Both the position numbers and the translations under genes were made by a program. This document shows, piece by piece, positions 32,528 to 40,806 of a DNA stretch of 64,000 bases. The notes under the pieces were generated by a model. It was not told the origin of the DNA. It ran no database searches and saw nothing but the letters and a program-made list of their open reading frames with translations. Location: assembly GCA_947649625.1 (NCBI GenBank), contig CANSSJ010000002.1:1-64000 (forward strand), written 5' to 3'. This DNA comes from an uncultured Bacillota bacterium (GTDB lineage Bacteria > Bacillota > Clostridia > Oscillospirales > Oscillospiraceae). The number at the start of each line of letters is the position of its first letter. Positions within the stretch are counted from its first letter, which is position 1.

Positions 32528-33892
32528 TTGTCCCAGTCCCACAGAAGCGAGGAGGCGCTGGCCAGCGCCCCCATCGGCTCGCTGATGTTCAAGCTGGCCC
32601 TGCCCGCAGTGGCCGCCCAGCTCATCAACATGCTCTATAACATTGTGGACCGCATCTATATCGGCCATATCCCGGAGGTGGGCCGCACCGCCCTCACCGG
32701 TTTGGGGATCACCTTCCCCATCCTCATGCTGATCTCCGCCTTCACCGCCTTCGCCGGCATGGGAGGCGCCCCTCTGGCCTCCATCCGCCTTGGGGCGGGG
32801 GACCGGGAGGGGGCGGAGAAGATCCTGGGCAACTCCACCACCCTGCTGCTCTGCCTGGCCGTGGTGCTGACCACGGTGTTCTCCATCATCAAGGAGCCTG
32901 TCCTCATGGCTTTCGGCGCCTCGGAGGACACCATCGGCTACGCCCTGGACTATATCTCCATCTATCTCATGGGCACCGTCTTTGTCCAGCTGGCCCTGGG
33001 CCTCAACGCCTATATCACCGCCCAGGGCCAGGCCCTGGTGGCCATGGCCTCGGTGCTCATCGGGGCGGTGCTGAACATCGCCCTGGACCCGGTGTTCATC
33101 TTCGGCTTTCACATGGGGGTGCGAGGTGCGGCCCTGGCTACCATCCTCTCCCAGGGGGTAAGCGCCTGCTGGGTGGTGGGCTTTCTGTGCTCCAAGCGGT
33201 CGGGCCTGCGCATCCGCCCGGCCAACATGCGGCTGAGCGGCAGGGTGATCGCCAGCATCGCCGCCCTGGGCATCGCCCCCTTCATCATGCAGTCCACCGA
33301 GAGCCTGGTAACGGTGGTGCTCAACTCCGGCCTTCAGCACTACGGCGGCGACCTGTATGTGGGCACCGTCACCGTGATGCAGAGCGTGATGCAGATGGTG
33401 GTCATGCCCGTCCAGGGGATCACCCAGGGGGTCCAGCCCATCATGAGCTACAACTTCGGGGCGAAGAACTACCAGCGCGTGCGGCAGGTTTTCCGGCTGC
33501 TGCTGCGCACCACCCTCACCGTGACCATCACCGCCTTCCTGGTGGTGACGGTCTTCCCCCAGCCCCTGGCCCTCATCTTCAACGACGACCGGGAACTGGT
33601 GGAGCTGGTGGGGAAGGTCATGCCCATTTTCTTCGGGGGCATCTGGGCCTTCGGGGCGCAGATGGCCTGTCAGTCCGCATTTATGGCTATGGGTCAGGCC
33701 AAAACCAGCCTGTTTCTGGCCCTGCTGCGGAAGGTGATTTTGCTGGTGCCTTTGGCCATCCTCCTGCCCATGGTCACTCAGAACGTCATGGGCATCTATG
33801 TGGCCGAGCCGGTGGCCGATATCCTGGCCTCCGCCACCACCCTGACCCTCTTCCTCCGCAAGCGGAAAACCCTCCTGCCGGAGGACAAATAA
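32528..33892 (+). CDS. MATE family efflux transporter (MepA-like)
   Basis: A transporter with two MATE repeats and about 12 membrane segments, 454 residues. The TTG at 32528 is preferred because GGAGGA ends 7 bases upstream, while the TTG at 32513 overlaps that site. Typical stretches: KLALPAVAAQLINMLYNIVD, SIRLGAGDREGAEKILGN, VMPVQGITQGVQPIMSYNFG. It likely exports cationic drugs using an ion gradient. Confidence 0.88.
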   Translation: MSQSHRSEEALASAPIGSLMFKLALPAVAAQLINMLYNIVDRIYIGHIPEVGRTALTGLGITFPILMLISAFTAFAGMGGAPLASIRLGAGDREGAEKILGNSTTLLLCLAVVLTTVFSIIKEPVLMAFGASEDTIGYALDYISIYLMGTVFVQLALGLNAYITAQGQALVAMASVLIGAVLNIALDPVFIFGFHMGVRGAALATILSQGVSACWVVGFLCSKRSGLRIRPANMRLSGRVIASIAALGIAPFIMQSTESLVTVVLNSGLQHYGGDLYVGTVTVMQSVMQMVVMPVQGITQGVQPIMSYNFGAKNYQRVRQVFRLLLRTTLTVTITAFLVVTVFPQPLALIFNDDRELVELVGKVMPIFFGGIWAFGAQMACQSAFMAMGQAKTSLFLALLRKVILLVPLAILLPMVTQNVMGIYVAEPVADILASATTLTLFLRKRKTLLPEDK

Positions 33893-33916
33893 GGGCGGCT
33901 CCCGCCGCCCTGTTTT
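33893..33916 (+). terminator. Terminator of the MATE gene
   Basis: GGGCGG (33894-33899) pairs with CCGCCC (33905-33910), then TGTTTT. Confidence 0.6.
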
Positions 33917-33942
33917 GAGTTTTGAATTGGTCTATTTATTGT

Positions 33943-34398
33943 TTAAAAACCATAGCCCATTTCTTCGGCATAGATACTCCACATATTATGCTCGTCCATA
34001 AGTGCTGATGGGTCTATTCTCTGTATATAACTCCGAAATTCCGATTCGCGTTGTTCACTATTTTTCATATCGTATTCATGATACATTTCTAAATACTTTC
34101 TGCTTATAAGAAGAAATTGCTCAAAACTATTTGAACAATATTGGTAAATCTCAAACATGGGTAAAGTTGCTCTAAATACTTTACCAGTTAAATCAATAAC
34201 AAGACAAATACTCCCATTATACCCAGGGCTTTCCTCTGCTACGACAAGAAGTTCCTGTTCTCTACATTTTTCAATATGCCACTCCGAAGGCGAAAGAAAA
34301 GTCAGCGGTTCAATTTCACCTTGTAAGAGTTGTAATTTCGATAATTGGTTTTTAATTCTATCCCACTTTTTATTCATCTTAACATTGCTCCTAAACAA
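33943..34398 (-). CDS. AT-rich orphan protein, SUKH-like immunity protein candidate
   Basis: A protein of 151 residues in a segment clearly AT-richer than the surrounding genes, which suggests transfer. The middle part (VVAEESPGYNGSICLVIDLTGKVF, then SNSFEQFLLISRKYLE) has the Gly-rich turn and late F-xx-F-L helix seen in SMI1/KNR4 (SUKH) proteins, a large group of immunity proteins for polymorphic toxins. No toxin gene is next to it. The family call is tentative. Confidence 0.6.
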   Translation of the reverse strand: MFRSNVKMNKKWDRIKNQLSKLQLLQGEIEPLTFLSPSEWHIEKCREQELLVVAEESPGYNGSICLVIDLTGKVFRATLPMFEIYQYCSNSFEQFLLISRKYLEMYHEYDMKNSEQRESEFRSYIQRIDPSALMDEHNMWSIYAEEMGYGF

Positions 34399-34560
34399 CC
34401 ATAATTATCCATATTTTGTTTTACTAATGCGCTCTGAAAAGTTCGCAAAATCACTACTATTTCACAAAAATAAACTTGTCAAGTATTCATTTTGAGTATA
34501 ACATATCGCTTCACTACAAGCAATCCCCATTCTATGTCCGCTCCGACTACCCAGACCGTC

Positions 34561-34595
34561 AAAAACCCGCCCATCTCACAGGAGATGGGCGGGTT
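34561..34595. terminator. Terminator after the CapA-like gene (leftward)
   Basis: A perfect 14-bp stem (34564-34577 with 34582-34595) is followed on the minus strand by TTTTT. Confidence 0.85.
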
Positions 34596-34599
34596 GGTC

Positions 34600-35883
34600 T
34601 TATTCAGAGGGCTTGTCCCCGTCGGCCCCCAGCACCTCATGGCACAGGTCCCGGGCCAGCTGGAGCTGCTTGTAGGAGTTCTGGTCAATGATGGTCTCGG
34701 CGCCGGCCTCATAGTCGGCGATGGACTGGTTGACGTTCACCAGATTTCGGCGCTCGCCCGCCGGCTTGTTGTTCCGGTGGACCATGTAGTAGGGGGTGTA
34801 CCGCACATCGGTGAGGGCGGTGTTCCCCTCCGGGTCCTTTGTCAGCTCCAAATCCAGGATGGCGGTGGTCTTGGTTGCCAGGTCCTTGTTGGCGTCGTCA
34901 AAGTTCTGGTTGGAGATGAAGTTGCCCAGGGAGTAGATGACAAAGCCGGTCCGCTCCTGACCGTCCTCGCCGGTGACGGTAATGGTGTCGTAGGGCTGGA
35001 GGACGTGGGGGTGCCCCCCCAGCACCAGGTCGGCCCCTTGCTCCACCAGGAACTGAGTCAGCTTCTCCTGGTGGCCGTTCTGCTTGGTGCGGTACTCGAT
35101 GCCCCAGTGGGTGATGACGGCGATGAGGTCGGTGTCCAGCGCCCTGGCGGCGGCCAAATCCTCGGCCAGCATGTCGTAGTCCGGGTTGGACACGGAGGTG
35201 TAGTAGTCGGTGTTGAAGACGTTGGCGGCGTAGGGCTTGTCGTCGGGCAGGCGGTGGCCGTTGAGGCCGTAGGTGTAGGCCAGGAAGGCCACCGAAATGC
35301 CCCCCACGTCGGCCACATGGATGCCGTGGTTCTCGTCCCGCTCCTCCTGGGAGCGGTGAGTGCCCACATGGGGGATATTCACCTGGTCCAGCACGTCCAG
35401 GGTGCGGTCCAGGCCGGCGATCCCCTTGTCCAGGCAGTGGTTGTTGGTGGTGCACAGCAGGTCGAAGCCGGCGTCCTTGATGTTGTAGGCCAGCTCGTCG
35501 GGGGAGTTGAACCTGGGGTAGCCCGAATACTCCGGTCCGCCGGCCAGGGTGGTCTCCAGATTGCCCACAGCGAAGTCGGCCAAAGATAACTGCTCCGCCG
35601 CCTCCCGCATGACGTGGGTGTAGTCGTAGGAGTCGGTCTCCTTCACGTAGCAGTCGTTGGTGAGGGGCATATGGCTCATGATGTCCCCTGCCACCATCAG
35701 GTGGGCCACCACGGGCTCCGGTTCAGGTTCGGGCTCCGGCTCAGGGTCCGGGGTGACGGCGGGCTGCTGGGACTGGGCGGGAGGCTGGGAGATATCAGCG
35801 GACTGGTCCGCGTCCACGGGCTGGCTGGGGGCGCACCCCCCCAGCAGGACGAGGCCCAGCGCCAGGGCAAGAAAGCGTCTCAT
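34600..35883 (-). CDS. CapA-family lipoprotein (metallophosphatase fold)
   Basis: A protein of 427 residues. The signal with lipobox LVLLGGC puts it on the outer face of the membrane. A Pro/Glu-rich linker (PEPEPEPEPEP) follows, then a PGA_cap/CapA domain: VAGDIMSHM, DFAVGNLETTLAGG, LLCTTNNHCLDKG, VITHWGIEY and LVLGGHPHV. These hold the Asp/Asn/His set of calcineurin-like metal enzymes. Related proteins act in poly-gamma-glutamate or wall polymer handling. Its start overlaps the stop of the upstream serine hydrolase (ATGA), so the two are translated together. Confidence 0.88.
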   Translation of the reverse strand: MRRFLALALGLVLLGGCAPSQPVDADQSADISQPPAQSQQPAVTPDPEPEPEPEPEPVVAHLMVAGDIMSHMPLTNDCYVKETDSYDYTHVMREAAEQLSLADFAVGNLETTLAGGPEYSGYPRFNSPDELAYNIKDAGFDLLCTTNNHCLDKGIAGLDRTLDVLDQVNIPHVGTHRSQEERDENHGIHVADVGGISVAFLAYTYGLNGHRLPDDKPYAANVFNTDYYTSVSNPDYDMLAEDLAAARALDTDLIAVITHWGIEYRTKQNGHQEKLTQFLVEQGADLVLGGHPHVLQPYDTITVTGEDGQERTGFVIYSLGNFISNQNFDDANKDLATKTTAILDLELTKDPEGNTALTDVRYTPYYMVHRNNKPAGERRNLVNVNQSIADYEAGAETIIDQNSYKQLQLARDLCHEVLGADGDKPSE

Positions 35884-37256
35884 ACAGGCTGTTCCTCCAT
35901 CTTCTCGTAAAGGATCTCCATCAGGTCATAGCACAGGGCGTACATGCCGTGCTCGTTCATGTTCCGGGAGGCGCCGGTGGTGATGACCACCACGCCGTTT
36001 TGGGTCACCGGGTTGTAGGTCATCAGGGAGAACACCCCGTAGGCGCTTCCGGTGTGGTAGTAGAGCACCTCCTGGCCCATCACGTCCTCCTGACGGCGGA
36101 GAATGAGGCACTGTTCAAAGGGGGCGTAGCCCTCCAGGTCCACGGTGAACTGTGGGGTCTCCATCTCGGCCACCGACGCCTCGGTGAGCAGCCGGGTCTC
36201 CTTGAACTTGCCCGGGAGGGACTCAGACACCGCCAGCTGCTCTCCGGTCTCCGCGTTCTCCACCACGGTACAGAACTCGACCGGCTCCTTGTACACCCCG
36301 TCGTTGGCCAGCACGGCCACCAGCTTGGCCATATCCACGGCGCTGGTGGTGTACCCCCCGGGGAAGTAGGAGGCGGCGTCCCCGATCCTGGAGGGAACCC
36401 GCTGGCCGGCGTGCTCGGCGGCGGAGCGGCCCACCCCGCCGGCGGTGTACAGGGTGGCCACCTCGTTTACGTCCAGCTTGCCCCCGCAGAAGGAGGCCCT
36501 GGCTCCGATGGGCTCCAGAAAGCGTTTTTGTAAGTAGTCATCCAATAGCTGGTCGGAGGCCAGCTCCAGGGTGGTGCCTAAAATGCACATGCCGAAGTTG
36601 CTGTAGGACCAGTATCCCCCGTTTCCCGGCTCCATAGACCGCCAGGAGGACCTGCTCTGAAGGATGCCCTTCAGCTTGGACAGCCCCCGGGTGGTGTCCA
36701 GATTCCGGATGGAGGAGGTGTGGGTCATAAAGGTGCGGGCGGTGGGCTGGCCCTTGCTGTAGGGGTTGGCCGCCCCCTTGCCCCAGTAGTCGGATATGGG
36801 GGCATCCAGGTCGATGAGGCCGTCCTCCGCCATGGCTATGGCGCACATGCCGATGACCACCTTGCTGATGGAGGCGATGCGGATCTTGGTGTCAGGGGTC
36901 ATCTCCCGCTGGTTCTTCACCGCCCAGCCCCAGGCGCCGGACTGGCTGAGCTGTCCCAGCTCCACGGTGGCCACCGTCACCCCGGCGGCCTTGTAATGTT
37001 CCATCACCTGGGCCAGGGCCTCGTCCACGTCCTCCTGGGTGAGGACAGGCACGGGCTCCGGTTCGGGTTCCGGCTCGGGGGAAATGACGGGGAGGGCGTC
37101 CAGGCCCTGACCCGGTTCCCCGCCGGTACCGGCGGGCGGCTCTTCCGGCAGGGAAGAGCCCGAGCCCTTCGCCAGGGAGGAAGCGGGGGCGCAGGCGGTG
37201 AGCAGCAGCGTCAGGATGAGAAAAAGGGCGCTCAGGCGGGACAGCGGGGCGCGCAT
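35880..37256 (-). CDS. Serine hydrolase lipoprotein, class C beta-lactamase/PBP-like fold
   Basis: A protein of 458 residues. Signal and lipobox (FLILTLLLTAC), then a Ser-rich and Pro/Glu-rich linker very like that of the CapA-like partner. The catalytic motifs are SISK (SxxK, about residue 130), YSN (WSYSNFG) and HTG (YYHTGSAYG). It is likely a D-Ala-D-Ala peptidase or esterase on the cell surface, not necessarily a resistance enzyme. First gene of the pair with the CapA-like lipoprotein. Confidence 0.87.
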   Translation of the reverse strand: MRAPLSRLSALFLILTLLLTACAPASSLAKGSGSSLPEEPPAGTGGEPGQGLDALPVISPEPEPEPEPVPVLTQEDVDEALAQVMEHYKAAGVTVATVELGQLSQSGAWGWAVKNQREMTPDTKIRIASISKVVIGMCAIAMAEDGLIDLDAPISDYWGKGAANPYSKGQPTARTFMTHTSSIRNLDTTRGLSKLKGILQSRSSWRSMEPGNGGYWSYSNFGMCILGTTLELASDQLLDDYLQKRFLEPIGARASFCGGKLDVNEVATLYTAGGVGRSAAEHAGQRVPSRIGDAASYFPGGYTTSAVDMAKLVAVLANDGVYKEPVEFCTVVENAETGEQLAVSESLPGKFKETRLLTEASVAEMETPQFTVDLEGYAPFEQCLILRRQEDVMGQEVLYYHTGSAYGVFSLMTYNPVTQNGVVVITTGASRNMNEHGMYALCYDLMEILYEKMEEQPV

Positions 37257-37380
37257 GGCAAAAACTCCTTTCGGATGGGACCTTTTGTCTGGTTTTGTCT
37301 ATTATAGACGGCTTTCGGTGAAAAGTAAAGGGGGTCTGCCGCCGTTTGACCGCCATTCCAATGGCTTTTTTGCAAAGGGA

Positions 37381-37408
37381 TGGACAATCTCCAAAAAATA
37401 GCTATAAT
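37381..37408 (+). promoter_or_regulatory. Promoter of the DEAD-box helicase gene
   Basis: TGGACA (37381-37386), 16 bases, TATAAT (37403-37408), 36 bases before the start codon. Confidence 0.7.
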
Positions 37409-37444
37409 ATAGAGTGATAGATTATACAGAAGAGGGATACGACT

Positions 37445-38620
37445 ATGGAGATAAACGGGCAAACTGTCAGCGGTACAGGCCGCTACGACCAGATGGGGCT
37501 GTCCTCCGAGCTGATGCGGGCCATCGAAAAGAAGGGCTATGTGGAGGCTACCCCCATTCAGACCGGGGCAATCCCCTGGTTCATGGACTGGAAGGACGTC
37601 ATCGCCAAGGCCCCCACGGGGACGGGCAAGACCTTCGCTTTCGGCATCCCTATGGTGGAACACACTGACCCCGCGTCAACCGACGTCACCGGCCTGGTGC
37701 TGGCCCCCACCCGGGAGCTGGCCATCCAGATCCAGGACGAGCTGCGGGACCTGTGCGCCTTCAAGGAGGGGGTGCGGGTGGTGTGCCTCTACGGCGGCCA
37801 GCCCATCGGCGGGCAGATCAACCAGTTGAAGAAAAAGCCCCAGATCGTGGTGGCCACCCCGGGGCGGCTGATGGACCACATGAAGCGGCGCACCGTCCGG
37901 CTGGACAAGGTGGAGACGGTGGTGCTGGACGAGGCCGACCGGATGCTGGACATGGGCTTTGTCCGGGACGTGACCCACATCCTGGACCAGATGCCCAAGC
38001 GGAAAAACCTGGGGATGTTCTCCGCCACCATCTCCCGGGAGGTGCTGGATATCTCCTGGGTCTACCAGCGGGAGCCGGTGGAGATCACCGTCCAGGCCGA
38101 CCAGGAGAACCGGCCCGACATCGCCCAGTACCGGCTGGACGCGGACCGGGGGGAGAAGGCGGACATCATGGCCCGGCTGCTGGAGATGGGGGACTACGAG
38201 CGGGTGATTGCCTTCTGCAACACCAAGAATATGACCGACCGGCTGGCCGGGCTGCTGGGGATGCGGGGCATCTCCTGCGAGGCCATCCACGGCGACATCA
38301 CCCAGTCCCTTCGGGAGCGGACCCTGCAGAAGTTTCGGGACGGGAAGATCCGCGTTCTGGCCGCCACCGACGTGGCCGCCCGGGGGCTGGACATCGACGA
38401 CGTGGACGCGGTATTCAACTACGACGTGCCCGACGAGAACGAATATTACATCCACCGCATCGGCCGCACCGGCCGGGCCCGCCGCCACGGGGTAGCGTTC
38501 TCCCTGGTGTCCTCCATCACCGAGGGCCTGCGGATGGACGATATCGTGAAGTCCACCGGCAGTCAGGTCCGCACGGTCTACTTTAATGAGAATGGCGACC
38601 TGGTGGCCGCCGCGGAGTAA
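37445..38620 (+). CDS. DEAD-box ATP-dependent RNA helicase
   Basis: A protein of 391 residues. Q motif region (MGLSSELMRAIEKKGYVEATPIQ), motif I APTGTGKT, PTRELA, motif II DEADRMLDMGF, motif III SAT, ATDVAARGLDIDDV and motif VI HRIGRTGRA are all intact. It stops soon after the second RecA domain, so it lacks the C-terminal RNA-binding extension of CshA or DbpA. It remodels RNA, for example in ribosome assembly or mRNA decay. Confidence 0.93.
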   Translation: MEINGQTVSGTGRYDQMGLSSELMRAIEKKGYVEATPIQTGAIPWFMDWKDVIAKAPTGTGKTFAFGIPMVEHTDPASTDVTGLVLAPTRELAIQIQDELRDLCAFKEGVRVVCLYGGQPIGGQINQLKKKPQIVVATPGRLMDHMKRRTVRLDKVETVVLDEADRMLDMGFVRDVTHILDQMPKRKNLGMFSATISREVLDISWVYQREPVEITVQADQENRPDIAQYRLDADRGEKADIMARLLEMGDYERVIAFCNTKNMTDRLAGLLGMRGISCEAIHGDITQSLRERTLQKFRDGKIRVLAATDVAARGLDIDDVDAVFNYDVPDENEYYIHRIGRTGRARRHGVAFSLVSSITEGLRMDDIVKSTGSQVRTVYFNENGDLVAAAE

Positions 38621-38622
38621 AA

Positions 38623-39198
38623 ATGAGCCAAAAAACAACTCATTTCTGGCTGGACTTCTTTGCCTGCTTCCTCATCCCGGCCTACACTCTCCTCTTTGCC
38701 GGGAGCGTGCAGTGGTTCGGCACCAACTTCTCGGTGATCGCCGTCACCGGCCCGGACCACTACCGGGGGTTTGTCTACTGGGGGATCTTAGCGGGGAGCT
38801 ACTTCTTCGTCATGCTCAGCCGGACCGCCTTCGTCCTCCCGCTGCGTGGCGCCAGGGTCCTGGTACGGCTGCTGACGGTGTGCGCCGTCCTCTCCCTGGC
38901 CTACGCCGTTGCCATCCCCTATCTGCCCGCCTACTTCCCCAGATACGCCGCCCTTCATGTGGCCCTGGCCGCGGGAGCCTGTGTGCTGCTCATGCTGGCC
39001 CTGCTGGTGGTCCTGCTGGCCTTGCGCCGGACGGACCAGGAGCGCTGGAGGAAGCCTCTGCGGGGCTGGGGCCTCATCGTGGCGGGCAGCGCCGTACTGT
39101 TTCTCATCCCCATGATGGTCTCCACCGCCCTGGAGGTCTTCTTCACCATTTCCGCCGCCCTGCTGACCCGGAGAATCTGGCTGCTGGCGAAATTTTAA
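38623..39198 (+). CDS. Membrane protein of unknown function
   Basis: A protein of 191 residues with five hydrophobic segments spread over its whole length, starting 2 bases after the helicase stop (so co-transcribed). Highly hydrophobic, with Arg/Lys-rich loops (SRTAFVLPLRGARVLVR, LRRTDQERWRKPLRG). No family was recognised. Confidence 0.75.
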   Translation: MSQKTTHFWLDFFACFLIPAYTLLFAGSVQWFGTNFSVIAVTGPDHYRGFVYWGILAGSYFFVMLSRTAFVLPLRGARVLVRLLTVCAVLSLAYAVAIPYLPAYFPRYAALHVALAAGACVLLMLALLVVLLALRRTDQERWRKPLRGWGLIVAGSAVLFLIPMMVSTALEVFFTISAALLTRRIWLLAKF

Positions 39199-39298
39199 TC
39201 CATCTTTTATCTTTTTCCTATGGTATTTTCAATCCTCGGGGCGTATGATGTATTTCAGAAACAGGCCTCAAACGACTTTGAAAAGGAGCGATTTTAGA

Positions 39299-39508
39299 AT
39301 GGGAAACAAGAGACTGTACCGGACCGAGGGCCCCTATAAGATGCTGTGCGGCGTGTGCGGCGGCATCGCGGAGTACTTCGACATCGACCCCACTCTGGTG
39401 CGGGTGGGCTGGGTCATCGCCTTTTTCTGTGCCAGCGTGGGCTTCTGGGCCTATCTGATCTGCGCCCTCATCATGCCCAAGAAGAGCGACATCTACCCGG
39501 ATTACTGA
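39299..39508 (+). CDS. PspC-domain small membrane protein
   Basis: A protein of 69 residues. ATG 39299 is supported by AAAAGGAG upstream. It is nearly only a PspC domain: LYRTEGPYKMLCGVCGGIAE, YFDIDPTLVRVGWVI, then a membrane segment ending in CALIMPKK. PspC domains sense or protect the membrane under stress. Downstream of it lies a palindromic repeat element. Confidence 0.88.
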   Translation: MGNKRLYRTEGPYKMLCGVCGGIAEYFDIDPTLVRVGWVIAFFCASVGFWAYLICALIMPKKSDIYPDY

Positions 39509-39518
39509 TTTACAGGCG

Positions 39519-39650
39519 TGTAGGGCGCGACGGCCCCTACCCCTTTTGGCCTTCGGCCATTTCCCCCTGACAGGGGGAATCGGCCCCGGCGCGCCGTCCG
39601 TGTTATCTGCCGCACCAAAAAGGCGGGCCGCCGAGGTCGTCGGCCCCTAC
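39519..39650. repeat. Composite GC-rich palindromic element
   Basis: These 132 bases begin with TAGGGCGCGACGG and end with GTCGTCGGCCCCTAC, which are inverted relatives. Internal hairpins include GGCCTTCGGCC and TTCCCCCTGACAGGGGGAA. The CGGCGCGCCG core is shared with 23091-23165. It separates pspC and the acetyltransferase gene. A long frame through it is not a gene. Confidence 0.7.
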
Positions 39651-39674
39651 AAGCGAAAAACGGGAGGATTCCCT

Positions 39675-40550
39675 ATGATAACCGTCCGCCCCTCCGTCCC
39701 GGAGGATGTTCCCGCCCAGCGGGAGCTGTGGAAGCTGGCCTTCGGCGACAGCGACGCCTATATTGACAACTTCTACAACACCTGCTACCGCCCCGAGCGG
39801 GTGGTGGTCCTGGAGGAGGACGGGGCGGTCAGGTCCATGACCGCCTGGTTCGACACCACCTTTGTGGTCCCCGGACAGGGGGAGTACCGGGCGGCCTACC
39901 TCTACGCCGTGGCCACCCACCCCGACTGCCGGGGCCGGGGGCTGGCGGCACAGCTGCTGGCCGGGGCGGACGAATATTTCCGCTCTTTGAGCATCCCCGC
40001 CGTCACCACCGTGCCGGCGGAGCCCTCCCTCCACAACTTTTTCGGGGCTAACGGCTTCCGGGAGTGCTTCCGTATTTTGGGCGGGACATTGCGCCGGGAA
40101 GAGATTCCCCTGCCGCCCTCCAACCTCCTCCGCCCCGCCCTGCCGGAGGAGTACGGCCAGGTGCGGGAGGCCCTTCTCAAGGACATCCCCCATATTGCCT
40201 ACCCGGAGGACGCCCTGACCTATCAGGCCGGGTGCTGCGCTCTGGGGGACGGCGGGCTGTTTGTAGGGGACGCCCCTGCGGGCCCCGTCTGCCTGTGCGC
40301 CGAGCGGGCAGACGACAGCCTGGTTGTCATCAAGGAGTGTCTGGGAGCCGACAAGCGCCCGGTCTTTCTGGACCTGCCCCGTATTGCCCCCGCCCGGCGG
40401 TGGGAGATACGGGGGCCCCGACCCCGGAACGAGAGGCCAGACCTCCGGGGGAATCTGGGCAGATTTGGGATGCTCAAGTGGCTGGACCCGGCGCTGGAAC
40501 AGGCCTGGGACTGGGACACCGTGGGCTATCTGGGGCTGGCCTTTGACTAA
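39675..40550 (+). CDS. GNAT family N-acetyltransferase
   Basis: A protein of 291 residues from ATG 39675 with GGGAGG upstream. The N-terminal GNAT domain has the acetyl-CoA loop HPDCRGRGLAAQLLAGA and the late strand TVPAEPSLHNFFGANGF. The C-terminal half looks like a second, degenerate GNAT domain (Eis-like layout). Substrate unknown. Confidence 0.83.
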   Translation: MITVRPSVPEDVPAQRELWKLAFGDSDAYIDNFYNTCYRPERVVVLEEDGAVRSMTAWFDTTFVVPGQGEYRAAYLYAVATHPDCRGRGLAAQLLAGADEYFRSLSIPAVTTVPAEPSLHNFFGANGFRECFRILGGTLRREEIPLPPSNLLRPALPEEYGQVREALLKDIPHIAYPEDALTYQAGCCALGDGGLFVGDAPAGPVCLCAERADDSLVVIKECLGADKRPVFLDLPRIAPARRWEIRGPRPRNERPDLRGNLGRFGMLKWLDPALEQAWDWDTVGYLGLAFD

Positions 40551-40565
40551 CTTCTTGCATATTGC

Positions 40566-40605
40566 CCAAAAACGGCCGTTTCATTTTGTGGAAACGGCTG
40601 TTTTT
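40566..40605 (+). terminator. Terminator of the acetyltransferase gene
   Basis: AACGGCCGTTTC (40571-40582) pairs with GAAACGGCTGTT (40591-40602) with one G-T pair, followed by TTTT. Confidence 0.75.
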
Positions 40606-40664
40606 TGTGTCTCTCACGGGGCACCACAGTCATATAGTTGTGGAAACCCCCACAAAATCCATGC

Positions 40665-40692
40665 TTTACTCCTTCCAATTTTATGCTATACT
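40665..40692 (+). promoter_or_regulatory. Possible promoter of gdhA
   Basis: TTTACT (40665-40670), 16 bases, TATACT (40687-40692). It leaves a leader of about 110 bases with no recognised riboswitch. Confidence 0.5.
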
Positions 40693-40806
40693 ATACATAT
40701 AGTAGCAAAACGGCGCCCTTTCTCTGGGCGTTTTCCCCAATTCCCGCCCAAAATGAAGGAGCGCCGTCAAAACCACCGGACAATATATTTTAGGAGGAAT
40801 GCTGTT

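Noticed and set aside
32183-33340. Leftward frame of 385 codons opposite the XRE and MATE genes
   Set aside because: Overlaps two clear genes on the other strand. Composition is typical of a shadow frame.
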